Shown here piece by piece: positions 1-6,179 of a stretch of DNA of 8,955 nucleotides; within the stretch, counting starts at the first letter, position 1; each line of letters begins with the position of its first letter. Below the pieces are notes generated by a model. The model was given only the letters and a program-made list of their open reading frames with translations. It had not been told where the DNA came from and ran no database searches. The stretch lies in assembly GCA_002398515.1 (NCBI GenBank), contig DGZL01000053.1:24166-33120 (forward strand), read 5' to 3'. The stretch is from Firmicutes bacterium UBA4981. Its GTDB lineage: Bacteria > Bacillota > SHA-98 > UBA4971. A program made the translations under genes and the position numbers.

Positions 1-1329
1 ATGATCAAGAAGTTGTTGCAGCCTCTTGGAGATCGCTTGTCCGAGGCCTTTGCTATGTCGGTTTCAGCCCAGGTAGGGGTAGCCCCTATCATTGCCTGGT
101 ATTTTGGGGTATTTGCGCCTATTGGACTTATTGCCAATGTCCCGTGCGTAATCCTGGCAGGTGCCGCAGTGCTAATCGGCTTGTCCGCCACCCTGGTCAA
201 CCTTGTGTTTACGCCTGCTGCTTCAGCGCTGAATGCAGCTAACAGTCTGGTCCTGTTGGGTCTTGAGACAACCATAGGACTCTTGGCAAAGGTTCCTTTC
301 GGAGCTTTTGCAGTGAAAAGGCCTCCGCTTTGGTTCGTACTAGTGTATTATCTGTGCATTATCATTGCAGGGGCTCCGAGGCGCCTAAGAAGAGCCCTTT
401 ATTCCCGACGGAATGTGATTGTCCTTCTCATACTGGCACTCTGCGTGGGAACTGTGGTGTATCAGACAGTGAAACGTCCTGAGATTGAAATAGTCTTTTT
501 CGCAGTGGGCCAGGGTGACGCAATCTTCATTCGGAGCGCAGGGGGTAAGTCGTTCCTTGTAGACGGAGGCGGAGTGCCGGGTGGCACGCGGGATCCCGGG
601 AACGATACTATCTTGCCGTTTCTCAAACGTAAAGGGATAAATTACATAGATGCGGTGGTTTTGACTCACCCTCATTACGACCACATCAAAGGTCTTTTTG
701 CAGTGATAGATTCATGCCGGGTCGGCTTGCTTATAAAGCCTGAAATCCCGGAACACATGGCGCCTGATCTTGACCATGCCTTGGCAGACCTGGCAGATGA
801 GAGAAATGTCCCTTTAGTTGAGCTTGGGCAAGGCAGTTGGATAGACGTAGGAGACGGTGTCAGGATATTCGTGCTTAATCCCGGTGCTGATACTTCTTGC
901 GAAACGCATATAGGCTATACTTCAACAGAACTCAATGCCATGTCACTTGTTATGCGGATGGAGTTTATGGAGTTTACCTTGCTCTTAACGGGAGACGCAG
1001 GCGAGGCGCAGCTGGGTGCGCTTTTGAGTATGGGAGAAGATCTTGGGGCGAGTGTGTTGAAGGTGCCCCATCATGGTGCAAGAGACGCTCTCAATCCTGA
1101 AATCATAGATTCCGTCAGGCCACAAGTGTCAGTGATATCTGTAGGCCCAAACGCATTCTCACATCCGGCGCCAGCGACTGTGACAGCTTTGGAGAAAGCG
1201 GGCTCTACAGTCTTCCGGACAGATTTGGACGGAGCTGTGATTGTGCGAAGTGACGGAGAACGTATCCGCGCAAGGTCAGTTGCGAGTCAGCGCCTCGTTA
1301 CAGTGAGTCAAGAGCGGGGATTGCGATGA
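1..1329 (+). CDS. comEC: ComEC/Rec2 competence protein, C-terminal part (5' end outside window)
   Basis: This is the inner-membrane channel that carries single-stranded DNA into the cytoplasm during natural transformation. Only the C-terminal 442 residues are visible; full ComEC proteins are usually about 700-800 residues, so the N-terminal part lies upstream. Residues about 1-130 are the end of the membrane 'competence' domain (hydrophobic stretches near 26-70, 80-100 and 110-125). One more membrane segment at about 138-157 leads into a metallo-beta-lactamase-fold domain (about 160-430). The metal-binding motif is intact (H223, H225, D227, H228), with D332 in a TGD motif, H357-H358 in PHHGA and H388 in FSHP, so the domain should be able to bind metal. 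The codon at position 1 happens to be ATG, but the sequence there aligns with the interior of ComEC. holA follows after 67 bases, as in Bacillus subtilis. Identification is firm; the true start is not visible. Confidence 0.95.
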   Translation: MIKKLLQPLGDRLSEAFAMSVSAQVGVAPIIAWYFGVFAPIGLIANVPCVILAGAAVLIGLSATLVNLVFTPAASALNAANSLVLLGLETTIGLLAKVPFGAFAVKRPPLWFVLVYYLCIIIAGAPRRLRRALYSRRNVIVLLILALCVGTVVYQTVKRPEIEIVFFAVGQGDAIFIRSAGGKSFLVDGGGVPGGTRDPGNDTILPFLKRKGINYIDAVVLTHPHYDHIKGLFAVIDSCRVGLLIKPEIPEHMAPDLDHALADLADERNVPLVELGQGSWIDVGDGVRIFVLNPGADTSCETHIGYTSTELNAMSLVMRMEFMEFTLLLTGDAGEAQLGALLSMGEDLGASVLKVPHHGARDALNPEIIDSVRPQVSVISVGPNAFSHPAPATVTALEKAGSTVFRTDLDGAVIVRSDGERIRARSVASQRLVTVSQERGLR

Positions 1330-1349
1330 TGAGTCCAAAGGGTTAAGAT
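1321..1349 (+). promoter_or_regulatory. Possible weak sigma-A promoter for holA
   Basis: A -35-like TTGCGA (1321-1326, 4 of 6) lies 17 bases from a -10-like TAAGAT (1344-1349, 4 of 6), about 48 bases upstream of the holA start. The -35 directly abuts the comEC stop codon. Spacing is ideal but both boxes are imperfect, so read-through from comEC may be the main source of holA message. Confidence 0.3.
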
Positions 1350-1367
1350 AAGAATCAGAAAGGCCGG

Positions 1368-1396
1368 GGAGCGACAACAACAGAGGAGCGACAACA
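1368..1396 (+). repeat. Short tandem duplication carrying the holA ribosome-binding region
   Basis: The 12-base unit GGAGCGACAACA occurs at 1368-1379 and again, identical, at 1385-1396, a period of 17 bases. The second copy contains the GGAG core of the holA ribosome-binding site (AGAGGAG, 1382-1388) and abuts the TTG start. The first copy is a displaced duplicate of the same GGAG core. It looks like a small replication-slippage duplication. Confidence 0.75.
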
Positions 1397-2404
1397 TTGG
1401 ATGTAATAACAAGTGATATCAGGAGAAGAGAATACAAACCCGTTTATTTGCTGTATGGGGAAGAGGGTTTTCTTCGCGACGAGAGGGCCCGAGAACTGGC
1501 GGATGCTGTGGTGGATAAGGATCTTGCGGATTTTAACCATACCGCGTTCCGTGGTTCTGAGGCCGATATTTCCAGTATAGGCTCGGCAATTATGGCTCCG
1601 CCTGTGCTTTCTCAGCGGCGCGTTGTTGTGATTTGGGATCTTGACGGGTTTTCAGAGGACAATCGGAAGTCAATTACCAGAGCTTTGGCCAGAATGCCTG
1701 ACACTACAGTTGTAGTCCTTGTTGCGTCCGGTATTGATCAGAGGACTACACTCTTTAAGACCGTCTCCAAGCAGGGTCGAGCTGTGCTGTTTCGGCGCCT
1801 TTATCCGAATCAGGCCTTAGGATGGCTTTCCGGATACACGCGTTCTAAAGGGATTATTATGGATAGGGCTGCCGGAGAATATCTGGTGACAGTCCTTGGG
1901 ACAGACCTGTCACAGCTGGTGGCCGGTGTGGAGAAAGCATATGATTATGCCGGGATCGCGCTTGGTAAGGAGATGAGAATCACATTGGAACACGTGAGGG
2001 CTGTAGTCCTGGGAACGCCTGAATTCGGCATTTTCGACCTTGTCGATGCAATCGGGGAGCGGAATGCCCCAAAAGCCATGAGTTCGCTGCGTCAACTCAT
2101 GATTTTCCAAGAGGCGCCTCTTAGGATACTGTACCTCATAGCCAGGCAGGTGAGGCTTATTCTTAAGGCGAAAGTCCTAAAAGGCAGGAAGATGTCAAGC
2201 CGACAGATAGCGAGAGCCTTAGGTGTACAGGAGTTTGTCGCCGGTAAATGTATTGCCCAGGCAGACAACTTCCGCCTGGAGGAACTGGAGGACGCTTTCT
2301 CGGCAATGGTTCAGGCTGATATAGGCCTTAAAACTTCCGGGAGCCCGGATCATGTCATCCTGGAAAGGCTTACCCTCCGCCTGTGCGACGGGCCTCGCTG
2401 TTAG
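1397..2404 (+). CDS. holA: DNA polymerase III subunit delta (clamp-loader wrench)
   Basis: The delta subunit of the clamp loader, which opens the beta sliding clamp so it can be placed on primed DNA. The 335-residue length is typical. The N-terminal part (about 14-200) has the AAA+-like fold opening YLLYGEE (17-23), where delta carries a degenerate rather than ATP-binding P-loop. The C-terminal helical collar domain (about 205-330) includes the run around 235-258 (APLRILYLIARQVRLILKAK) typical of HolA. The start is TTG at 1397, supported by AGAGGAG at 1382-1388 with 8 bases of spacing; the nearby ATG at 1401 is out of frame. The gene ends on a TAG that overlaps the stop of the convergent rpsT by four bases. 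The comEC-holA-rpsT order matches Bacillus subtilis, where holA was long known as yqeN. Identification is confident from overall sequence and synteny. Confidence 0.94.
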   Translation: MDVITSDIRRREYKPVYLLYGEEGFLRDERARELADAVVDKDLADFNHTAFRGSEADISSIGSAIMAPPVLSQRRVVVIWDLDGFSEDNRKSITRALARMPDTTVVVLVASGIDQRTTLFKTVSKQGRAVLFRRLYPNQALGWLSGYTRSKGIIMDRAAGEYLVTVLGTDLSQLVAGVEKAYDYAGIALGKEMRITLEHVRAVVLGTPEFGIFDLVDAIGERNAPKAMSSLRQLMIFQEAPLRILYLIARQVRLILKAKVLKGRKMSSRQIARALGVQEFVAGKCIAQADNFRLEELEDAFSAMVQADIGLKTSGSPDHVILERLTLRLCDGPRC

Positions 2405-2421
2405 GCGAGCCCTTCTTCTTT
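2390..2421 (+). terminator. Rho-independent terminator of holA, built on the holA/rpsT stop codons
   Basis: The left arm GGGCCTCGC (2390-2398) pairs with GCGAGCCC (2405-2412), leaving one bulged C and a six-base loop. The pyrimidine tail TTCTTCTTT (2413-2421) follows on the plus strand. The loop TGTTAG (2399-2404) contains both stop codons. On the minus strand the hairpin has no U-rich tail, so it should terminate holA but only cap or stabilise the 3' end of rpsT mRNA. The tail lies inside the rpsT reading frame, where it encodes a Lys-Glu-Glu stretch. Confidence 0.7.
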
Positions 2422-2697
2422 GGATTCGGCTTTCTCCGACATTGCGTTAAGCTTACGGGTAAGACGGGACTTACGTCTATTTGCCTGACTTCTGTGGATT
2501 ACGCCTTTTTGTGCAGCCTTATCAAGAGCGCTGCCGGCTTCCTTGAGCAACTCGGAAGCACGAGTAAGATCTTCTTCTTTAAGACTTGTCTCGTACTTCT
2601 TTACCGCAGTCTTTACCTGCGATTTCACTGCTGCATTTTGCATCTGGCGTTCTTTCGACGTCCTTGCTCTCTTTATCGCGGATCTGTTGATTGACAA
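2401..2697 (-). CDS. rpsT: 30S ribosomal protein S20
   Basis: A primary-binding protein of the small ribosomal subunit that contacts the 5' domain and helix 44 of 16S rRNA. The 98 residues begin MSINRSAIKRAR and continue with the basic helical pattern of S20: alternating Lys/Arg and Ala through the first helix, then a GVIHRSQANRRKSRLTRKL segment. The family is usually about 85-90 residues; the extra length is a charged C-terminal tail of about ten residues. The start is TTG at 2697, with a strong AGGAGGT (2712-2706) 8 bases upstream. Escherichia coli rpsT also starts with UUG, which there takes part in autogenous control; the same is possible but unproven here. The gene runs against its neighbours, convergent with holA and divergent from gpr, exactly as in Bacillus subtilis. 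Confidence 0.97.
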   Translation of the reverse strand: MSINRSAIKRARTSKERQMQNAAVKSQVKTAVKKYETSLKEEDLTRASELLKEAGSALDKAAQKGVIHRSQANRRKSRLTRKLNAMSEKAESKEEGLA

Positions 2698-2737
2698 AAA
2701 ACTCTACCTCCTCATTTTATGGAGAATCACGAAAGTA

Positions 2738-2766
2738 ATTCTACCATGACATCATAGGAAGCGCAA
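2738..2766 (-). promoter_or_regulatory. Sigma-A-type promoter of rpsT
   Basis: On the minus strand the -35 box TTGCGC (2766-2761) is followed after exactly 17 bases by the -10 box TAGAAT (2743-2738, 5 of 6). Transcription would start near 2731, giving a leader of about 33 bases that includes the AGGAGGT ribosome-binding site. Spacing and position fit a housekeeping promoter well. Confidence 0.7.
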
Positions 2767-2791
2767 CACTCAGAGACAGGAAAACCCACGG

Positions 2792-2821
2792 GGATAGGCA
2801 TTCGGATGGCTGGGAAAACTA
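2792..2821 (+). promoter_or_regulatory. Probable forespore sigma-F promoter of gpr
   Basis: GGGAAAACTA (2812-2821) matches the sigma-F -10 consensus GGnrAnAnTw at every defined position. GGATA (2792-2796) matches the -35 consensus GYWTA at 4 of 5, and the spacer is the preferred 15 bases. Transcription would start near 2827, just ahead of the gpr ribosome-binding site at 2835-2841. In Bacillus subtilis gpr is transcribed by the forespore factors sigma-F and sigma-G, so sequence, position and expected biology agree. No separate sigma-G site was found, but the two factors recognise overlapping sequences. Confidence 0.65.
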
Positions 2822-2846
2822 CTGTCATAGGCAAGAGGTGGTTAGC

Positions 2847-3917
2847 ATGCTGCAAGAAAGAAGACGTATTCTAAGAATAACAAGAAATGGCAGTAGCAGC
2901 AAGTTGGGTTCTGTCAGGAGTCATGAATATAGTTTCCCCGATGATGATGTAATATGGAAGAATTATAGCGTAAGAACGGACTTGGCCCTCGAAGCGCAGG
3001 ATCTTATCTCGCAGAGGACCGGACAGGAAGTGCCCGGGGTCATGTCTGAGACAGAAGAGACGCGTTATGCTACTATCACACGGGTTCGGGTCATGACTCC
3101 CGAGGGAGAACGTATCCTCGGAAAGGCCAAGGGTAATTACACGACCATTGATTCCAAGTATCTTCGTTCCAGAAGCAAAGAGATTGACGAAGAGCTGGCC
3201 CGGATCTTTGCAAAAGAATTCCTGAGACTTGCGCCATTGGCGGAAAACGCCACTGTGCTTGTGGCAGGTCTGGGGAATTGGCAGGCTACACCGGACGCTT
3301 TGGGTCCACGTACTATTGAGTACCTAACAGTTACAAGACATCTCCACAATTTTGTTCCTCAAGAACTGAGAGGCGGTATGAGAGCTGTATGCGCCATATC
3401 CCCCGGGGTTTTAGGTCTTACAGGAATTGAAACCGGAGAAATCATCAGGGGTGTAGTAGGTAACGTCAGGCCTGATCTTGTAGTTGTAGTTGACGCTCTT
3501 GCCTCTATGTCCACACAACGTCTGGGCTCAACGATACAGATGGGCGATACAGGCATCAGTCCCGGTTCCGGAGTTGGTAACAGGCGAATGGGAATTAACC
3601 GAGAAAGTTTGGGTGTGCCGGTAATAGCTATAGGTGTTCCTACAGTCGTGACGGCGGAAACCATTGCCATGGATGCTATGGACTTTATGGAGGGACAGAG
3701 AGGAGGAGCAAGCCTGCCTCCTCAAGAGACACAGCAGGCAATGGCAAGGCGCAGTTATCTCAAGCAGATGCTGTCTCCCTATTTCGGGTCATTGGTGGTG
3801 ACTCCGAAGGAAGTTGACGATTTAGTGGAAGACTTAGCCGAGATTCTTGCAGCCGGTCTTAATGCAGCTCTACATCCCTCAATAGACTGGGACAAGATAT
3901 TGACCTACTTATCGTAG
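2847..3917 (+). CDS. gpr: Spore germination protease GPR (SASP endopeptidase zymogen)
   Basis: GPR cleaves the small acid-soluble proteins (SASPs) that coat spore DNA, releasing amino acids during germination. It is made in the forespore as an inactive zymogen that autoprocesses. From the ATG at 2847 the protein has 356 residues; GAGGTGG (2835-2841) lies 5-6 bases upstream. An in-frame GTG at 2838 sits inside that ribosome-binding site and is rejected. The processing-site region reads YSVRTDLALEA (40-50), nearly identical to Bacillus GPR. The two aspartates known to be essential in the family appear as D150 (in TPDALGP) and D216 (in VVDALAS). Other conserved motifs are GLGNW, ISPGVLGLTGIET, SPGSGVGNRR and PVIAIGVPTVV, and VTPKEVDDLV near the end. 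The region before the cleavage site is about 45 residues and Arg-rich, against 15 in Bacillus megaterium. spoIIP follows on the same strand. Confidence 0.96.
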   Translation: MLQERRRILRITRNGSSSKLGSVRSHEYSFPDDDVIWKNYSVRTDLALEAQDLISQRTGQEVPGVMSETEETRYATITRVRVMTPEGERILGKAKGNYTTIDSKYLRSRSKEIDEELARIFAKEFLRLAPLAENATVLVAGLGNWQATPDALGPRTIEYLTVTRHLHNFVPQELRGGMRAVCAISPGVLGLTGIETGEIIRGVVGNVRPDLVVVVDALASMSTQRLGSTIQMGDTGISPGSGVGNRRMGINRESLGVPVIAIGVPTVVTAETIAMDAMDFMEGQRGGASLPPQETQQAMARRSYLKQMLSPYFGSLVVTPKEVDDLVEDLAEILAAGLNAALHPSIDWDKILTYLS

Positions 3918-3985
3918 TCTAAGTCTCTCGCCTGGTTCATATAGATAAGTTGTATAAATACCTATGTGAGGGCGAGGGATGTCCT

Positions 3986-5227
3986 GTGGTTAGGCTGAAG
4001 AGGCGCAAGCCTTCGAATGCCAGATGGCCGGCTTTGCTATATGTCGCTTGCCTTCTTGGAAGCCTGGGCATAGGTATGTTCTTAGCTGCACGCTGGAGTG
4101 ACCCTATTCCTTCCGGTGGTGTGCTACCGGTTCTGTCAGGGATATTAATTGAAGGTGAGACTAGGATACAAAGTCGAGTAGAGAAGATAATCCGCAATTT
4201 TTCTCCTCGGCAGGTAATGGAGAAAGCTATCCCTATATTCGGCGGCGCCGACGAGAATCAGGAAGCAGCGAAAAGTCTTATTGGAACCAATGACGTAAGG
4301 ACTCTCTTATTTGCTTTGTCTGACACGGATCTTGCTGATCCCAGGACCTTCTTTACAGTGGGAATTCCCTGCTTCTCCCTACCCATTACGGGAAAAGCTG
4401 CGACCGCACCTGTTGTGCCGGAACACGCTGAGATCTCGACTGAGGGGTGGAAAGACGCCAACCTATCACCTGACTCCGAAGGCGTTTCAAGCAGACAAGC
4501 CAGGGATTTGATTACTCAGTTAGAGACACCGGGAGATGCGAATAGGCCTTCTCAAAATGAGCCGGAACTTGACGAGAGAGTAAGTCCCGGACAGACGCGG
4601 GGAGGGGATCCCCTGGTAGCCATCTACCATTCTCACAGTTCCGAGGCGTACCGATTGACTTCAGGCGTTGACCATTTGTGGGGGAGTGAAGAGGGGGTCG
4701 TACATGTCGGGGCCCAACTTGCCTCGATATTGCAGGAAAGGCATGGCATACCGGTAATCCATTCAAAGAAAATCCATGATTATCCAGTTTGGCGAGAAGC
4801 ATACACGAAATCACAAAAGACCATTAAGGAGATTCTGGAGACCAACAAGTCCGTCCAGGTTGTTTTGGATATTCATAGAGATGCAGGCTTATCCGCCTCC
4901 ACCAGTTTTCCGACTGTAGAAGTTAACGGTGTGAGGGCTGCTCGTGTACTCATTGTAGTCACGTCTGATAAGTACGGTTTGCCCCATCCCAGATGGGAAG
5001 AGAACCTGACCTTTGCCTACCAACTCAATGCAAAGCTCGATGAAGTATGTCCCGGTCTTTCACGGGGTGTCAGTGTTCGTAATGATGCCAGATGGAATCA
5101 GCATGTCCATCCAAGAGCTGTGATAGTCGAGATAGGTTCTGATAAGACTAAGAGACAGGAGGCGGACGTGAGCGCAGTATACATCGCAGACGCAATTTTC
5201 CGTGTACTGCAAGACATAGGAACGTGA
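3986..5227 (+). CDS. spoIIP: Stage II sporulation protein P, engulfment peptidoglycan hydrolase
   Basis: SpoIIP works with SpoIID and SpoIIM in the mother-cell membrane. It is an amidase and endopeptidase that degrades septal peptidoglycan so the mother cell can engulf the forespore. I place the start at GTG 3986 (413 residues): GAGGG at 3974-3978 lies 7 bases upstream and the protein then begins with a short basic tail (VVRLKRRK) and one membrane segment (about residues 15-33). A TTG at 3950 would add 12 residues but has no ribosome-binding site. A variable linker (about 40-205) leads to the catalytic domain, with YHSHSSEAY (H215, H217), DIHRDA (H297) and VIVEIGS (E382), the histidines and glutamate expected for zinc binding. 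The gpr-spoIIP order suggests read-through from the gpr promoter. I found no convincing sigma-E site in the gap. Confidence 0.95.
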   Translation: MVRLKRRKPSNARWPALLYVACLLGSLGIGMFLAARWSDPIPSGGVLPVLSGILIEGETRIQSRVEKIIRNFSPRQVMEKAIPIFGGADENQEAAKSLIGTNDVRTLLFALSDTDLADPRTFFTVGIPCFSLPITGKAATAPVVPEHAEISTEGWKDANLSPDSEGVSSRQARDLITQLETPGDANRPSQNEPELDERVSPGQTRGGDPLVAIYHSHSSEAYRLTSGVDHLWGSEEGVVHVGAQLASILQERHGIPVIHSKKIHDYPVWREAYTKSQKTIKEILETNKSVQVVLDIHRDAGLSASTSFPTVEVNGVRAARVLIVVTSDKYGLPHPRWEENLTFAYQLNAKLDEVCPGLSRGVSVRNDARWNQHVHPRAVIVEIGSDKTKRQEADVSAVYIADAIFRVLQDIGT

Positions 5228-5232
5228 AAGAA

Positions 5233-5553
5233 ATGAGCAAACTCACCTTTTCAAAAGGAATCATAATCATTATAGCTTTCGTCATACTAGTGTTTTCTTG
5301 CATTAACGTAGTAATACAGGGAGAAAGCGACCTTAGCGGCACAAATCATAATCTCCGTGCGATTTCCATAGCCGAGACAGGTGACTCAAGACTAAGAATT
5401 TACATATTCGGATCAGTTCACTACCTTCAGATTCCTCCTGCATTTTGCGAAGCGTGGGGTGCGGCGGGTAACGTCATATGTGATTTGGCCCGTGACATGG
5501 CAGCTTCCGTGAGACAATCCATAGGGAATCTCAAGAATCACAGACTACCGTGA
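5233..5553 (+). CDS. Small single-pass membrane protein in the yqxA position
   Basis: A 106-residue protein with a short basic N-terminus, one strongly hydrophobic segment (about residues 9-29, with five isoleucines in a row) and a soluble tail of about 75 residues predicted to lie outside. The ATG at 5233 has AGGAA (5218-5222) 10 bases upstream. A GTG at 5224 overlapping the spoIIP stop is possible but has the ribosome-binding site too close. The gene is coupled directly to spoIIP. In Bacillus subtilis the gene after spoIIP is yqxA (DUF3679), also about 110 residues with an N-terminal membrane anchor, so this is probably its positional counterpart; I cannot show clear sequence homology by eye. 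The segment LVFSC (C23) also fits a loose lipobox pattern, so a lipoprotein is an alternative, although hydrophobic residues continue after the cysteine. Function is unknown; co-expression with sporulation genes is inferred from the layout. Confidence 0.7.
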   Translation: MSKLTFSKGIIIIIAFVILVFSCINVVIQGESDLSGTNHNLRAISIAETGDSRLRIYIFGSVHYLQIPPAFCEAWGAAGNVICDLARDMAASVRQSIGNLKNHRLP

Positions 5554-5558
5554 GAGGA

Positions 5559-5587
5559 TTCAGATAGTCTTAAGGCGAAAATATACT
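5559..5587 (+). promoter_or_regulatory. Candidate sigma-A promoter of the downstream membrane-protein gene
   Basis: TTCAGA (5559-5564, 4 of 6) and TATACT (5582-5587, 5 of 6) are separated by 17 bases and lie about 40 bases before the next start codon, just ahead of its ribosome-binding site at 5612. This would free the next gene from the sporulation transcript upstream. Confidence 0.5.
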
Positions 5588-5626
5588 GAGATAACAAGGT
5601 GCGTAAGTGTGAAGGAGCAGGTATTC

Positions 5627-6055
5627 ATGTACGCGGTGACTCACTTCTCCGTAGGTTTGATGCTAGGACAGGCAGTGGGCAATTCATACGCTGCTTGCGC
5701 TTTAGGTCTGGCAAGTCATGTGGTTTTGGATGTAATTCCCCATTCTGATTACAGTAAGATAATATTCGGAGTATCAGACCTTGCTGCAGTTGCGGCTGTT
5801 GCCTGTGTTTCTATTAGAGCAGGTGCAGGAGCGCCCGCGCTGATTGGAGGATTAGCTGCGATTTTGCCTGACTTAGAGGTAGCCGTAGTCCATTTGCGTA
5901 TGGCCAGAGATCGGGCTTCGTGTAAACATAGACTCTTTTTCCCCAGCCATAGCGGGCTTGTTCGTCATGGCAGATTATCTCTTCCATGGGGTGTAATCAC
6001 GCAGATTGCTACAGTAGTTGTGGTATGGACCGCATTGCGAGGTGCTTTCATGTAA
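5627..6055 (+). CDS. Small polytopic membrane protein resembling DUF457/YdjM putative metal-dependent hydrolases
   Basis: The protein has 142 residues from the ATG at 5627, preceded by AAGGAG (5612-5617) at 9 bases. An upstream in-frame GTG at 5609 lacks a ribosome-binding site. Hydrophobic segments lie near 8-28, 45-62, 68-82 and 121-140. Conserved-looking polar residues fall between or at the ends of these: H6 in THFSVG, H31 and D35 in HVVLD, PHSDY (38-42), PDLE (81-84) and FPSHSG (105-110). His/Asp pairs of the HxxxD, PH, PD and HSG type recall the DUF457/YdjM membrane proteins, annotated as putative metal-dependent hydrolases. The family match is by pattern only and no substrate can be named. 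The gene sits where lepA and hemW are found in Bacillus subtilis. The likely vegetative promoter upstream suggests a role not limited to sporulation. Confidence 0.75.
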   Translation: MYAVTHFSVGLMLGQAVGNSYAACALGLASHVVLDVIPHSDYSKIIFGVSDLAAVAAVACVSIRAGAGAPALIGGLAAILPDLEVAVVHLRMARDRASCKHRLFFPSHSGLVRHGRLSLPWGVITQIATVVVVWTALRGAFM

Positions 6056-6093
6056 CTTGATGCATTTACGACAAAATGCGCCTTGGAATGCGC

Positions 6094-6123
6094 TTGACAA
6101 AGAGCAAAACAGGGTGATATGTT
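6094..6123 (+). promoter_or_regulatory. Sigma-A promoter of hrcA
   Basis: A perfect -35 TTGACA (6094-6099) is followed after 18 bases by TATGTT (6118-6123, 4 of 6), which carries an extended -10 TG at 6115-6116. Transcription would begin near 6130, so the CIRCE operator falls at the start of the transcript, the usual arrangement for HrcA-repressed operons. Confidence 0.75.
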
Positions 6124-6136
6124 TTAGTCAGGCAGT

Positions 6137-6163
6137 TTAGCACTCAATGCATTTGAGTGCTAA
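6137..6163 (+). promoter_or_regulatory. CIRCE operator (HrcA binding site)
   Basis: TTAGCACTC (6137-6145), a nine-base spacer, then GAGTGCTAA (6155-6163). Both arms match the CIRCE consensus without any mismatch. It lies between the hrcA promoter and its ribosome-binding site, so HrcA should repress its own transcription; heat shock would relieve this as GroE becomes occupied. The spacer AATGCATTT is itself nearly palindromic, so dyad symmetry runs through almost the whole element. Confidence 0.97.
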
Positions 6164-6179
6164 CGGAAGGTGATTGGAA

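Noticed and set aside
1..3. ATG at the first base as a genuine start of a short ComEC
   Set aside because: The residues that follow align with the interior of the ComEC membrane domain, so the real gene very likely extends upstream; the ATG is probably an internal methionine.
3918..3985. Possible sigma-E promoter for spoIIP (CATATAGA at 3938, TGTATAAAT near 3951)
   Set aside because: The -10-like sequences match only about 5 of 8 positions and no acceptable -35 lies at the right distance; read-through from gpr is simpler.
5542..5570. Inverted repeat AGACTA / TAGTCT at the end of the small membrane-protein gene as a terminator
   Set aside because: Only six base pairs around a 17-base loop and no following U-tract.
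5580..5587. AATATACT as a sigma-E -10 box
   Set aside because: The matching -35 would be only 11 bases away instead of about 14; the same bases fit a sigma-A promoter with a 17-base spacer better.
6062..6093. GCATTT / AAATGC hairpin and repeated AATGCGC just before the hrcA promoter
   Set aside because: The stem is only six pairs with no U-tail, and the repeat is seven bases; both could occur by chance.
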